A stretch of 34,480 nucleotides of DNA from Lachnospiraceae bacterium (GCA_028724245.1 JAQYDI010000006.1:1-34480), one strand, 5' to 3'; positions 16,094 through 24,777 are shown, counted from the stretch's first letter. The notes: generated from the letters alone by a model not told the origin. Numbers and translations are program-made.

Positions 16094-16855
16094 ATGGAGA
16101 CAGCGGTAAAACAGCGGATACAGACGGCATCGGAGCCGATTAAAGACAGAATACAGACTTACTGGAGTGAGCGCAGCGAATCGTTTGCCGGGCAGCGGCG
16201 GCAGGAACTGGGCTGCGATATGGCTGTTTTGTGGCAGGCGGAGATTGAAAAATATATTCCCATGGACAGAACATTGAAAATTCTTGATGTGGGGACGGGA
16301 AGCGGATTTTTTGCCATTTTGCTTGGACGGTTGGGCCATCATGTAACCGGGATCGATCTGACGCCTTCCATGATCGAGGAGGCAAAGAGGCTGGCTCAGG
16401 AGCAGCAGATAGAGGCGGATTTTTTTGTAATGGATGCGGAAAACCCGGAATTTGCAGATGAAAGCTTTGATGTGGTCATTTCCAGAAATCTGACGTGGAC
16501 GCTGCCCCATGCGGAGCATGCATACGGACAGTGGAACAGAGTTCTGAAAAAAAGCGGAATTCTTCTGAATTTTGATGCGGATTACGGCAATGAAAAGACG
16601 GCGGATTTCAGTAAGCTGCCGGTTGATCATACTCACCGGGAAATCGGAAACCGGCTTCTGGAAGAGTGCGATGCCATCAAAGCAGAGCTGGAGATCAGCC
16701 GCCATGTCCGCCCGCTGTGGGATGTTCAGACTCTGCTTGAGCTTGGCATGGAGGAAATCCGCATCGACACGGGAATCAGCAGACGGATATATACAAAGCA
16801 GGATGCATTGTACAATCCAACTCCCATGTTTGCGGTTTGTGCGGTAAAGAATTAA
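16094..16855 (+). CDS. Class I SAM-dependent methyltransferase, second of a tandem pair
   Basis: A 253-aa paralogue of the preceding gene, 78 bp downstream and surely in the same operon. Shared motifs: ILDVGTGSGFFAILL, VTGIDLTPSMIEEAK, FADESFDVVISRNLTWTLP and RVLKKSGILLNFDADYG. The C-terminal third diverges more than the SAM-binding core, so the two copies may act on different substrates or form a heterodimer (inference). The RBS GAGAGGAAG lies about 8 nt before ATG 16094. It is followed by the hairpin between convergent genes. Confidence 0.8.
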   Translation: METAVKQRIQTASEPIKDRIQTYWSERSESFAGQRRQELGCDMAVLWQAEIEKYIPMDRTLKILDVGTGSGFFAILLGRLGHHVTGIDLTPSMIEEAKRLAQEQQIEADFFVMDAENPEFADESFDVVISRNLTWTLPHAEHAYGQWNRVLKKSGILLNFDADYGNEKTADFSKLPVDHTHREIGNRLLEECDAIKAELEISRHVRPLWDVQTLLELGMEEIRIDTGISRRIYTKQDALYNPTPMFAVCAVKN

Positions 16856-16921
16856 ACTTCAAAAGCTGAAGCAGTAAATTCAAAAAGCAGAAAATAAAAG
16901 AGTCAGCGGACAAAAACAGGA

Positions 16922-16991
16922 AAACAGAAAACTCCGCAGACTGCTTTTTCCGGCCGGATTTATACGTTGGAAGAAACAGCCTGCGGAGTTT
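16922..16991 (-). terminator. Terminator of the PRTase-like gene
   Basis: AAACTCCGCAG (16929-16939) pairs with CTGCGGAGTTT (16981-16991), and the stem continues inward for about 11 more pairs with one mismatch, one A-C and one G-U around a 17-nt loop. On the minus strand a T-rich stretch follows, so it mainly terminates the minus-strand gene. Confidence 0.65.
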
Positions 16992-17014
16992 ATGTGTCTG
17001 CTGTACAGAAAAAA

Positions 17015-17662
17015 TCAGATCTTGGAATATCCGAAAGAGTTTACCAGTGCCTCAACGGGGATTCCTTTTTTGCAGAAGGGGCAGTCTTTCCGCTCGTAGG
17101 AAGCGTATCCGGTAATATCATCCGGTGTAAACAGGGTATTGATGTGCATGCCATCTACTTCCTTTACGGCACTGAAGATGGTGGATACGCCCTGAAGAAT
17201 GCCGCCGTAATATTCGATACATTCGGTACCTTTGCGTACACTGACGCCGGTGGTGACGGAAGCCATCAGCAGGATGATGTTTTTATCTCTGACCATGGGT
17301 TCCACATTCTCACGGAACAGCAGCTGGCTGCTGGTTATGTATTCGGGCTGAATGACATAGATGGTTTTGTGAGCGTTTCTGGACATGAAGCCTGCGGCAG
17401 TCAGTTCCTGTGCCAGAAAAGCACCGATGACATCGGTACCGTCAAGGCAGACGATGGTATCGACGATGGTGTCGTGCATGTACTGCTGTGCCAGAGCATG
17501 CGCACACTGGGCAGCTTCACTCTGACGTGCCTTGATGGTAGTCAGATCGATGTAGTAGTTGATGTGGGAATGATTGGTCGCAAAATGTCCCGGAATCGCC
17601 TTGATGGGAACAACATTGCTGTGTTTGCCGGAGGGAAATTTGATAATTCGGGATTCGTCCAT
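17015..17662 (-). CDS. Phosphoribosyltransferase-like protein with altered PRPP motif
   Basis: A 215-aa protein with the PRTase type I pattern: VCLDGTDVIGAFLAQEL (71-87), then IILLMASVTTGVSVRKG (129-145) in the place of the PRPP-binding VVDD-VxTTG motif. The two acidic residues that normally precede VTTG are Met133 and Ala134, so PRPP or metal binding may be weakened. A CPFC pair (194-197) lies near the C-terminus, where some orotate-PRTase-like proteins have a small cysteine motif. I start at Met (17662) because GAAAGGCGG precedes it; the frame runs open to 17809, but that part has no RBS or family similarity. It could be a regulatory or non-canonical PRTase. Confidence 0.7.
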   Translation of the reverse strand: MDESRIIKFPSGKHSNVVPIKAIPGHFATNHSHINYYIDLTTIKARQSEAAQCAHALAQQYMHDTIVDTIVCLDGTDVIGAFLAQELTAAGFMSRNAHKTIYVIQPEYITSSQLLFRENVEPMVRDKNIILLMASVTTGVSVRKGTECIEYYGGILQGVSTIFSAVKEVDGMHINTLFTPDDITGYASYERKDCPFCKKGIPVEALVNSFGYSKI

Positions 17663-18040
17663 ATGATACCGCCTTTCTTCACCGCGTTTTATCAGATATG
17701 CGTATTTCCGAAAGCGGGTAGTGGTACGGAAGATGCATAGAGTGAAAAATGATAAAAACGCTGGAGAAATTATAATTATTTTATCAATAGTATACAGCCT
17801 GAGCAGCAATAACGCAATTGTTTTTTGTAATAAAATACGATTGTCCCTGAAAAAATGCTGTTTAGAACTTCATGCTGCCCGAAAATTTGCGGGTCTCAAA
17901 GTCATGTATTCTCAAGCAGGTTTGAATACATGATCTTTTACCACCTGTATCCTGTTATATAAAAAAATGTTTTGTGGGATATTAATGATATGAATGGAAT
18001 GAGAAAGCGTGTGATAACGATAACAATGGAGGGATGAAAA
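17663..18040. other. 378-bp divergent intergenic region
   Basis: Between the PRTase-like gene (-) and yitT-like gene (+). It is AT-rich with an 8-bp inverted repeat (17750-17757 with 17779-17786) and a perfect 10-bp inverted repeat (17902-17933). A 70-codon open frame at 17721-17933 has no RBS or family similarity and is left out. No riboswitch is recognised. Confidence 0.5.
17902..17933. promoter_or_regulatory. 10-bp perfect inverted repeat upstream of the yitT-like gene
   Basis: TCATGTATTC (17902-17911) and GAATACATGA (17924-17933) are exact complements around a 12-nt spacer. It is followed by TCTTTTACC. With no plus-strand gene ending just before it, an operator or leader hairpin for the downstream gene is more likely than a terminator. 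Confidence 0.45.
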
Positions 18041-18892
18041 TTGAAAAAAACTATAAGACAGCTTATTATCATCATTGCTGCTTCTGCCGTCTATGCAGCG
18101 GGCATCAGCCTGTTTCTGGATCCGAACAATCTGGCTCCCGGCGGTGTTACCGGTATTTCCGTGATTCTGAACCGCCTTACCGACATACCGACCGGTACGC
18201 TTTATTTTCTGCTTAATGTACCGATTATGGTACTGGGGCTGTGGAAATTCGGGCTGCGGTTTATTGCAAAAACGGCTTTTGCCATCATATGTACATCGGT
18301 GTTTACCAACACGCTGGGCCATTATGAACCGCTTACCAAAGAACCTCTTCTGGCAGCGGCGGCGGGCAGTGTGCTGGTGGCAGTCGGGATCGGATTTGTG
18401 TTTAAAGCGGGAGCGACCACTGGCGGGACGGATATTATTATTAAAGTGCTGCGTCAGAAACGTCCCCATCTGAAAACAGGTTTTCTGTTTCTGGTGACTG
18501 ATTTCATCATTGTATTTCTGTCCGGGTTTGTATTTCATGATCTGGATACGGTTCTGTATGCGCTGCTGGCAGTGATCATTTCGGGAAAGGTGCTGGATTA
18601 TGTGCTGTACGGTTCTGACGAGGCAAGGATGGTATTTGTCATTACCCGGAAGCATCGTATGATCGCCGACAGGATGATGCGGGAAATCGAAACCGGTGTG
18701 ACCTATCTTCACGGAACCGGAGCATACAGCATGGAGGATAAGGAAATCCTCATGTGTGTGGTGCGCAAGCAGCAGGCACCCAGAGTAGAGGAAGTGGTGA
18801 GACAGGAAGATTCGGAGGCATTTATGATCGTAACCAGCGCTACGGAAATTTTCGGCGAAGGCTATAAGAGCTTCTTCGCCGAAAAACTGTAG
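18041..18892 (+). CDS. YitT-family membrane protein (DUF161-DUF2179)
   Basis: A 283-aa inner-membrane protein with about five hydrophobic segments in the first 180 residues. GISLFLDPNNLAPGGVTGIS is the typical YitT N-terminus, and GAGATTGGTDII-like residues follow (KAGATTGGTDIIIK). The C-terminal 80 residues (ETGVTYLHGTGAYS, EILMCVVRKQQ, DSEAFMIVTSATEIFGEGY) are the DUF2179 domain. The start is TTG 18041, spaced 6 nt from GGAGGG; the ATG at 18034 is in another frame. Function is unknown for the family. A 12-bp hairpin lies within its last codons. Confidence 0.87.
   Translation: MKKTIRQLIIIIAASAVYAAGISLFLDPNNLAPGGVTGISVILNRLTDIPTGTLYFLLNVPIMVLGLWKFGLRFIAKTAFAIICTSVFTNTLGHYEPLTKEPLLAAAAGSVLVAVGIGFVFKAGATTGGTDIIIKVLRQKRPHLKTGFLFLVTDFIIVFLSGFVFHDLDTVLYALLAVIISGKVLDYVLYGSDEARMVFVITRKHRMIADRMMREIETGVTYLHGTGAYSMEDKEILMCVVRKQQAPRVEEVVRQEDSEAFMIVTSATEIFGEGYKSFFAEKL
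18849..18885. terminator. Hairpin inside the 3' end of the yitT-like gene
   Basis: TTTTCGGCGAAG (18849-18860) pairs perfectly with CTTCGCCGAAAA (18874-18885). It lies in the coding end of the yitT-like gene, and that gene's stop is only 6 bp from the stop of the convergent small gene. A-rich and T-rich arm ends allow weak termination in both directions. Confidence 0.45.
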
Positions 18893-18898
18893 CCGGTT

Positions 18899-19309
18899 TT
18901 ACAGCTTCTGAATCCGTTCTATGATTTCGCGGGTCCATTTTTCTGCCGTACCCGCGTCGATCAGGAACAGGATGAAGGCAAAAGAAATGATGATCGTGTC
19001 TTTTTCCCCGTTTTTTACGTGAAGGATGGTATCGGTGATGGAATACATCTGGACCGATGAAATTTCGGTGGAAGCCTTAATATGTCCGATGATGCCTTCA
19101 TGGGCGTAGACCCGGGCCGCCAGTTCCTGCAGTTCTGCTGAAAGCGCCTGCTCCAGAACATCTCTGGCTGTCTCGACTGTGAAACGGGCAGAAACGACAG
19201 TGGCACCGTCCTCCATCCGCACATCGAGGGTCGTGCCGCTTTGGGCGGCTTCTTTCAGGCTGTCAGCGGCCAAATTCTGAAAAGGGATATTTTTTCTCAT
19301 ATTTTTCAA
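18899..19309 (-). CDS. Small uncharacterised protein coupled to a COG0523 GTPase
   Basis: A 136-aa protein I do not recognise. It is rich in Ala, Glu and Val, lacks membrane segments at the N-terminus, and has one hydrophobic stretch (IIISFAFILFLIDAG). Start: a TTG at 19309 overlaps the GTPase stop as TTGA and lies 10 nt after GGAGG; ATG 19300 and ATG 19330 are alternatives but are poorly spaced. The tight coupling means the two are made together. Because the GTPase is short and seems to lack a CobW C-terminal domain, this protein may serve in its place (inference). Confidence 0.55.
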   Translation of the reverse strand: MKNMRKNIPFQNLAADSLKEAAQSGTTLDVRMEDGATVVSARFTVETARDVLEQALSAELQELAARVYAHEGIIGHIKASTEISSVQMYSITDTILHVKNGEKDTIIISFAFILFLIDAGTAEKWTREIIERIQKL

Positions 19310-19905
19310 AATCCCAGGACCTCCTTCCATACGGCATCGTCAATGCCCTGAATGGCACTGATGCGGAAAATGGAGGGTTGATCGTCAAAATTCCTGATAT
19401 CCGCCTCAATTTTTCGGAGTGTTTCTTCATCTGCCAGATCGGTTTTATTGATCAGAACCGAATCGGATCCGATAATCTGGCCGGAAAGCAGTGCATTCAT
19501 GGGAATCAGCAGCCGGTTCCAGCGAACTGCATCCACAAGCACGGTTATGCGGGTTTCAAGACCCAGATACTGTTTCAGATTTTCCTGTATTTTTTTAGGG
19601 TAGGCAATGCCTGTTGTTTCCAGAATTACCCATTCCGGTTCACAGGTTTTCCTGATCTGTTCGATCGTGCCGATCAGTTCCCCGGAGAGGGAGCAGCAGG
19701 CACAGCCTGAAAACAGATTTTCCACCTGCAGGCCGCTGCTTTTAAGAAATTTGTCATCGATACCGCTCTTTCCCACTTCATTTTCAAGAATCATTACCCT
19801 GGTGGGAGAATCGGATTCCGTATGGTCCACGATATAGTGTGCCATGCTGTACAGGGCAGTGGTCTTTCCGGAACCCAGAAAACCGCCTAAAATCAGTACT
19901 TTCAT
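19306..19905 (-). CDS. COG0523-type G3E GTPase (CobW/YjiA-like), short form
   Basis: A 199-aa P-loop GTPase of the G3E family that moves metals or cofactors into enzymes. Walker A GGFLGSGKTT (7-16), ILENEVGKSGID after switch I, the metal motif CACC (68-71), ILETTG (94-99) for Walker B, and NKTD (153-156) for guanine specificity. Usual COG0523 proteins are 300-400 aa with a CobW_C domain; this one stops after the GTPase domain. The next gene overlaps its stop. In an acetogen the client could be a corrinoid or metal enzyme, but no client gene is adjacent. Confidence 0.82.
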   Translation of the reverse strand: MKVLILGGFLGSGKTTALYSMAHYIVDHTESDSPTRVMILENEVGKSGIDDKFLKSSGLQVENLFSGCACCSLSGELIGTIEQIRKTCEPEWVILETTGIAYPKKIQENLKQYLGLETRITVLVDAVRWNRLLIPMNALLSGQIIGSDSVLINKTDLADEETLRKIEADIRNFDDQPSIFRISAIQGIDDAVWKEVLGF

Positions 19906-20135
19906 TTATATCACCGTCCATCTATAGTATTGATAAACTGTCCGGAGACAGCCCCAGGCCATGCAGAAAAAGCATGGACCGGTTCTTAATCGTTCTGCAA
20001 TTAATATACCGCATTTAGAAGATAAGATAAAGAGCTCCAAAGTACAAAAGAGAGAAAAAACAGGGGAGTGGATTTGTAATTACTGTTCAGATTTCTGCCG
20101 GAGAGAGAAAACGGTGAGATGCGCTGCAAAAGGGG

Positions 20136-20165
20136 TTGACAAATGAAAATGGTATAGTATAGAAT
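20136..20165 (+). promoter_or_regulatory. leuS promoter
   Basis: TTGACA at 20136-20141 with TATAGA (16-bp spacer) or TAGAAT (18-bp spacer) as -10. Transcription would start near 20170 and enter the T-box leader. Confidence 0.65.
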
Positions 20166-20169
20166 ATGA

Positions 20170-20430
20170 GGACAGGTAAATGCGATGACGAAGAGTAGTA
20201 GGTGTCAGTTTCCGTTTTCAGAGAGCTGCCGGCCGGTGTGAGGCAGTACGGAGGGGCATTGAACTGGCTTCCATGCAGATTTGCCCAACTTCCGGAAAGG
20301 ATAAGTAAGCGGATCCGGGGCTTCCCGTTACAGAAGACATGAGTGCGCAGCCATCAGGCTGTGAAGTAGAGTGGTACCGCGAATATCCCCCGTTCGTCTC
20401 TATGTGAGATGAGCGGGGTTTCTTTTTGCA
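20170..20430 (+). promoter_or_regulatory. T-box leader (leucyl-tRNA sensing) of leuS
   Basis: A classic T-box riboswitch. A long Stem I region (about 20180-20290) contains an AGAGAGCTGCCGG distal part and a GAACTG segment near 20256-20261 whose CTG is a plausible leucine specifier codon. The T-box sequence AGAGTGGTACCGCG lies at about 20369-20382, followed by a terminator stem (20388-20400 with 20406-20418, two G-U) and a T-run (20419-20427). Uncharged tRNA-Leu would favour the antiterminator and raise leuS expression. The specifier choice is by pattern only. Confidence 0.88.
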
Positions 20431-20517
20431 GCTGGTACAGAGCCGGGCAGTTTTTCCGGGGCTGTTTTGAAAAGCTGCAGTTTTCAGTATACAGAATACA
20501 TCAGAAAGGAGCAGATT

Positions 20518-22923
20518 ATGAGTCAGTCTTATAATCCCAAAGAAATTGAGAAAAAGTGGCAGCAGATCTGGGAAGATGAAAAAGCTTTTGCTGCAACAGA
20601 TGATTATTCAAAACCGAAATATTATGCCCTTGTTGAGTTTCCCTATCCTTCAGGTCAGGGTCTTCATGTAGGACATCCCCGCCCCTACACGGCGCTGGAT
20701 ATCGTGTCCCGTAAGAGAAGAATGCAGGGGTATAATGTTCTGTTCCCCATGGGCTGGGATGCATTTGGTCTTCCTACCGAGAACTATGCGATCAAAAACA
20801 AGGTTCATCCGGCTATGGTAACCAGAAACAACGTAAAGCGTTTCAAAGGACAGCTGCAGTCTCTGGGCTATTCATTTGACTGGGACCGTGAAATCAATAC
20901 CACAGATCCTGATTATTACAAATGGACACAGTGGATTTTCCTGAAACTGTTTAAAAAAGGTCTTGCCTACAAAGCAGAGATGCCCATCAACTGGTGTACC
21001 TCCTGCAAATGCGGTCTGGCCAATGAAGAAGTTGTCAACGGCGTCTGCGAACGCTGCGGCAGCGAGGTCGTTCACAAGGTTAAGAGCCAGTGGATGCTGA
21101 AGATTACCGCATACGCAGATAAGCTGATCGATGATCTGGAACAGGTGGATTACATCGAGCCTGTAAAGGTTTCACAGAAGAACTGGATCGGCCGTTCTGA
21201 CGGTGCCGAGGTGGATTTCAAGCTGGCAGGCAAGGAAGAAACCCTTCGTATTTATACAACACGCCCCGATACCCTGTTCGGCGTCACCTACATGGTTGTT
21301 TCTCCGGAGCATCCCTACATTGATCAGTTTAAGGATGAAATCTCCAATATGGATGAAATTCTGGAATACCGTGCGCAGGCTGCCAAAAAGTCCGATTTCG
21401 AACGTACCGAACTGGCAAAGGATAAAACCGGCGTGGAAATCAAGGGTCTGAAGGCAGTAAATCCTGTTAATGGCAAGGAAATTCCCATCTGGGTTTCCGA
21501 TTACGTACTGATGTCCTACGGTACCGGTGCAATTATGGCTGTACCCGGACACGATGAAAGAGACTGGGAATTTGCAAAGAAATTCGGTCTGCCCATCATC
21601 GAAGTAGTAGGCGGCGGCAATGTGGAAGAAGCGGCATTTACCGATGTGGCCACCGGTGTACTTGTGAATTCCGGCTTCCTGACCGGTCTGGAAGTGGCTG
21701 ATGCCAAGAAGAAGATCGTTGAATGGCTGGAAGAAAAAGGAATCGGTCATGCAAAACGTAATTTCAAGTTAAGAGACTGGGTATTCTCACGTCAGAGATA
21801 CTGGGGCGAGCCCATTCCGATCATCCACTGTGATAAATGCGGATACGTTCCGGTTCCCGAATCTGAACTGCCTCTGGTTCTGCCCGATGTGGATAACTAT
21901 ATGACAACCGACGACGGTGAATCTCCGCTGTCTGCCATGACCGATTGGGTGAATACCACCTGTCCCTGCTGCGGAGGTCCCGCAAAGCGTGAGACAGATA
22001 CCATGCCTCAGTGGGCAGGTTCTTCCTGGTATTTCCTGCGCTACATCGATCCTCACAACAAAGAAGCTCTGGCAAGCAAGGAAGCTATGGATTACTGGCT
22101 GCCTGTTGACTGGTACAACGGCGGTATGGAACATACCACACTGCATCTGCTGTACTCCAGATTCTGGCATAAATTCCTTTATGATGAAGGTGTTGTTCCC
22201 TGCCCTGAACCGTATCAGAAGAGAACTTCTCACGGCATGATCCTGGGTGAGAACGGTGAAAAGATGAGTAAATCAAGAGGCAACGTTATCAATCCCGATG
22301 ATATTGTCAATGAATTCGGTGCAGATACCCTTCGTACCTATGAGATGTTTATTGGTGCTTTTGATATGGCTGCTTCCTGGTCCAATGACGGTGTAAAGGG
22401 CTGCCGTCGTTTCCTTGACCGTGTATGGAAGCTGCAGGATATGGTGACCGATGCAACCGGTTACTCTAAGAATCTGGAGACAAGAATCCATCAGACCATC
22501 AAGAAGGTCAGCCAGGATTATGAAGCGCTGAAATACAATACGGCAATTGCTGCCATGATGGCTCTGTTGAACGATTATTACAAGGCAGGAAGCATCAGCA
22601 GAGATGATTACAGAATTCTGCTTGTACTTCTGAACCCCGTTGCACCTCATATCACAGAAGAACTGTGGTCCGTGATGGGATTTGAAGGCAGACTGTACCA
22701 GACCTCCTGGCCGGAATACGATGAAGAAAAGACCGTTGAGCAGACCGTGGAAGTGGCTGTTCAGGTTAACGGCAAGGTGCGTACAACGATTCAGCTTCCC
22801 AAGGATATTTCCAAAGAAGATGCCATCGCAGCAGGTAAGGAAGCAGTTGCTTCCAGACTGACCGGTACCATCGTGAAAGAAATCTACGTACCCGGCAGAA
22901 TCATCAATATTGTACAGAAATAA
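20518..22923 (+). CDS. leuS: Leucyl-tRNA synthetase
   Basis: An 801-aa class Ia synthetase that charges tRNA-Leu. HIGH motif HVGHP (50-54), a CP1 editing domain with [14 protein letters not shown] and [15 protein letters not shown], a zinc-type C-x2-C motif (WCTSCKCG and CERCG), [11 protein letters not shown], and KMSKS (582-586). The start is ATG 20518 after GAAAGGAGC rather than the upstream frame extension. The T-box leader immediately upstream confirms the leucine assignment. Confidence 0.97.
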   Translation: MSQSYNPKEIEKKWQQIWEDEKAFAATDDYSKPKYYALVEFPYPSGQGLHVGHPRPYTALDIVSRKRRMQGYNVLFPMGWDAFGLPTENYAIKNKVHPAMVTRNNVKRFKGQLQSLGYSFDWDREINTTDPDYYKWTQWIFLKLFKKGLAYKAEMPINWCTSCKCGLANEEVVNGVCERCGSEVVHKVKSQWMLKITAYADKLIDDLEQVDYIEPVKVSQKNWIGRSDGAEVDFKLAGKEETLRIYTTRPDTLFGVTYMVVSPEHPYIDQFKDEISNMDEILEYRAQAAKKSDFERTELAKDKTGVEIKGLKAVNPVNGKEIPIWVSDYVLMSYGTGAIMAVPGHDERDWEFAKKFGLPIIEVVGGGNVEEAAFTDVATGVLVNSGFLTGLEVADAKKKIVEWLEEKGIGHAKRNFKLRDWVFSRQRYWGEPIPIIHCDKCGYVPVPESELPLVLPDVDNYMTTDDGESPLSAMTDWVNTTCPCCGGPAKRETDTMPQWAGSSWYFLRYIDPHNKEALASKEAMDYWLPVDWYNGGMEHTTLHLLYSRFWHKFLYDEGVVPCPEPYQKRTSHGMILGENGEKMSKSRGNVINPDDIVNEFGADTLRTYEMFIGAFDMAASWSNDGVKGCRRFLDRVWKLQDMVTDATGYSKNLETRIHQTIKKVSQDYEALKYNTAIAAMMALLNDYYKAGSISRDDYRILLVLLNPVAPHITEELWSVMGFEGRLYQTSWPEYDEEKTVEQTVEVAVQVNGKVRTTIQLPKDISKEDAIAAGKEAVASRLTGTIVKEIYVPGRIINIVQK

Positions 22924-22945
22924 ATAGATCAATCTGTAAAAAATG

Positions 22946-22985
22946 TACGCCGGTATCTGGCTGTCAGATACCGGCGTATGTTTTG
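22946..22985. terminator. Bidirectional terminator between leuS and mgtC-like genes
   Basis: A perfect 14-bp stem (22946-22959 with 22965-22978, 5-nt loop). TGTTTTGT follows on the plus strand and CATTTTTT on the minus strand, so it suits both convergent genes. Confidence 0.8.
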
Positions 22986-22995
22986 TATAATTTAC

Positions 22996-23691
22996 TTACC
23001 AGGCTTCTTCGATATAAATGACATGCTCATTGCCCGCCAGCTTTTCAATTACTTCCGTCCGCTTAATGCGCCTGGGAAGAATGACGGCATAGGTAACGGC
23101 CGTCTGGGAAGCATCAAGATAGGGACGGGACAGTTTCATATTGTCAATTGTTATGTTCATGGATCGGAAAAGCTGTGTGATCAGCCCCATGCTCTCCAGA
23201 GAATCCAGTTCGATATAGAATGTAATGTTGCGGTCATTGGTCAACAGTTTTTTTTCTACGATTTTCAGAAAATGCATGGCAAAGAAAATAATCAGGGTTG
23301 CGGTGATGGCCGCAAAATAATAACCGCATCCGCATGCCAGACCGATGGCTCCGCTGGCCCATAATGCTGCAGCTGTTGTGAGTCCCTTGATGTGCTGATG
23401 GAATTTTCCGGTGACGATGATGGAACCGGCCCCCAGAAAGCCGATACCGCTGATCACCTGAGCCCCCAGCCGTACCGGATCGGAGGCTCCCATTGTGTCG
23501 TAAATGTACAGATTGGTCATCATGATCAGGGCAGAAGCGCAGCAGACAATGGCATAGGTACGCAGCCCTGCGGCTCTACCTGTATGGGTTCGTTCAAATC
23601 CCAGCAGTCCGCCAAGAAAGGCGGACAGAAACAGGCGCAGGAGAATATCAGGGTAAAGATGATAGGCAATCAGATCCGGATTCAGGTTCAT
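22996..23691 (-). CDS. MgtC/SapB-family membrane protein
   Basis: A 231-aa inner-membrane protein. The first 140 residues have four or five hydrophobic segments with the MgtC signatures FLGGLLGFERTHTGRAAGLRT and GIGFLGAGSII, followed by GLTTAAALWASGAIGLACG. The last 80 residues are a soluble ACT-like domain. Family members have been linked to Mg2+ limitation and ATP-synthase control in pathogens; in commensal Clostridia the role is unclear. It stands alone and converges with leuS. Confidence 0.85.
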   Translation of the reverse strand: MNLNPDLIAYHLYPDILLRLFLSAFLGGLLGFERTHTGRAAGLRTYAIVCCASALIMMTNLYIYDTMGASDPVRLGAQVISGIGFLGAGSIIVTGKFHQHIKGLTTAAALWASGAIGLACGCGYYFAAITATLIIFFAMHFLKIVEKKLLTNDRNITFYIELDSLESMGLITQLFRSMNITIDNMKLSRPYLDASQTAVTYAVILPRRIKRTEVIEKLAGNEHVIYIEEAW

Positions 23692-23832
23692 AAAACACCT
23701 CGCAGCATAAAGAATCTTATTATATATTACTGCATTTTTCGCGTATTTCCAACAAATTTAACAAGAATTTTAGAATTATGACGGATATTTAATAAAATCT
23801 ATCCAAAATTTGTGATATGATAATTAAAATGA

Positions 23833-23892
23833 TAATTGTTCAGCGGCAGTGCCGGAGATATGTATGCTCCGCTGTCCGGCTCTGAACAATTA
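23833..23892. repeat. Long imperfect hairpin carrying a dispersed-repeat end
   Basis: TAATTGTTCAG (23833-23843) pairs perfectly with CTGAACAATTA (23882-23892). Inside, GCAG/CTGT and CGGAG/CTCCG pairs extend it. The right side contains GGCTCTGAACA (23878-23888), the reverse complement of the dispersed repeat core. It lies 56 bp before the start of the 255-aa gene and could be part of its leader. Confidence 0.5.
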
Positions 23893-23947
23893 CGGATTCA
23901 CAATATATCGGCAGGGCAGATTCAGCCTGCAGGATACAGGAGGGTAT

Positions 23948-24715
23948 ATGTGCAGATTACAGAAGGTTGATTTTCAGAATATCAGCCTGCAGGAGCGTCC
24001 CGGAGGGTGGCTGGCAGGAGATTTTCCTTTCGACGGAGAACTTTATGCTAAAGAAGAGGAAATCGGAGATTTTCTGCTGGAGAATCCTGCTGTGATGCTG
24101 GAGATGGCAGCCAACCTTTTTTATTACAGGGAACTGGGGCTTTCCATGACAAAGATGTTTTATATTTTCGATGAAGAAAAGCAGAGTTCCTGTATGGCGG
24201 CAATTATGAATTCTCTGTTTGAGCGGTTTTCCGCCTGGTATGAGATAGACGAGACCGGCAGAAAGTATCTGCTGATCCAGGGCGAGGGCATCAGTGAGGC
24301 GTGTGTCAGAACATTTGACCGCCTGAAAAAGGAGGGGCGGCTGGAACCCATGATCCAGAGGCTCTATCTGGATTCCGGTTTCTGTAATGATGTGACGGTT
24401 TCCGGTTATTATTCTCTGGAAAAGGATCTTCACAGAAAGAGCGGTGCGGCAGGGAACGGAGAAAGAGAAGACCGGGAGCTGGTAAAGCGGCTGTTTGGAA
24501 AGCCGGATTTCAGGAACTTCGGAAGCATCAATGTTTCAGGACTCACGATGCAGGAACTGATGGAGGATCCGGTACTGAAGGAAGTGCTGGATCAGGCAGA
24601 CAGGGTTTACCTTTATATATTTGATATCTGTCTGAAAAATGCAGGAGAGAAAACAAGAAAATATGTGAAGATTCTGCGCTGGAACGCAGGAAGTGATATG
24701 AACCATGAAAAGTAA
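23948..24715 (+). CDS. Uncharacterised 255-aa protein
   Basis: I do not recognise this protein. It is soluble, acidic to neutral, with no signal peptide, membrane segment or obvious motif. It has a predicted helical middle (LLENPAVMLEMAANLFYYRELG, shortened here to its character: Leu/Ala/Met-rich) and an RKYVKILRW end. The start is ATG 23948 because AGGAGGGTAT precedes it; the upstream frame extension to 23849 runs through a hairpin and has no RBS. The codon use resembles its neighbours. It faces the NCS2 permease gene tail to tail, with a hairpin between them. Confidence 0.6.
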   Translation: MCRLQKVDFQNISLQERPGGWLAGDFPFDGELYAKEEEIGDFLLENPAVMLEMAANLFYYRELGLSMTKMFYIFDEEKQSSCMAAIMNSLFERFSAWYEIDETGRKYLLIQGEGISEACVRTFDRLKKEGRLEPMIQRLYLDSGFCNDVTVSGYYSLEKDLHRKSGAAGNGEREDRELVKRLFGKPDFRNFGSINVSGLTMQELMEDPVLKEVLDQADRVYLYIFDICLKNAGEKTRKYVKILRWNAGSDMNHEK

Positions 24716-24717
24716 TC

Positions 24718-24770
24718 GGCAGATGCCTTTGCAGATGATTCGGGGGAGAATATTTCTGCTGGCATCTGCC
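24718..24770. terminator. Hairpin between convergent genes
   Basis: GGCAGATGCC (24718-24727) pairs perfectly with GGCATCTGCC (24761-24770); a smaller GCAGA/TCTGC pair lies inside. U-tracts are weak on both sides, so termination strength is uncertain. Confidence 0.45.
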
Positions 24771-24777
24771 ATATTGA

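Larger units (their letters stand above)
19906..20517. other. 612-bp intergenic region with leuS promoter and T-box
   Basis: 19906-20130 holds only weak promoter-like sequence for the minus-strand GTPase and nothing I can name; a 61-codon frame at 19961-20146 has no RBS. From 20136 on it is the leuS promoter and T-box leader, described separately. Confidence 0.5.

Noticed and set aside
16030-16143. A 37-codon frame (MDTEIDAVKEEL...) between the two methyltransferase genes, overlapping the second.
   Set aside because: It overlaps the well-supported start of the second methyltransferase, has only a weak RBS, and resembles nothing known.
17721-17933. A 70-codon frame in the PRTase-yitT intergenic region.
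   Set aside because: No RBS, low-complexity hydrophobic start, and it ends inside the inverted repeat.
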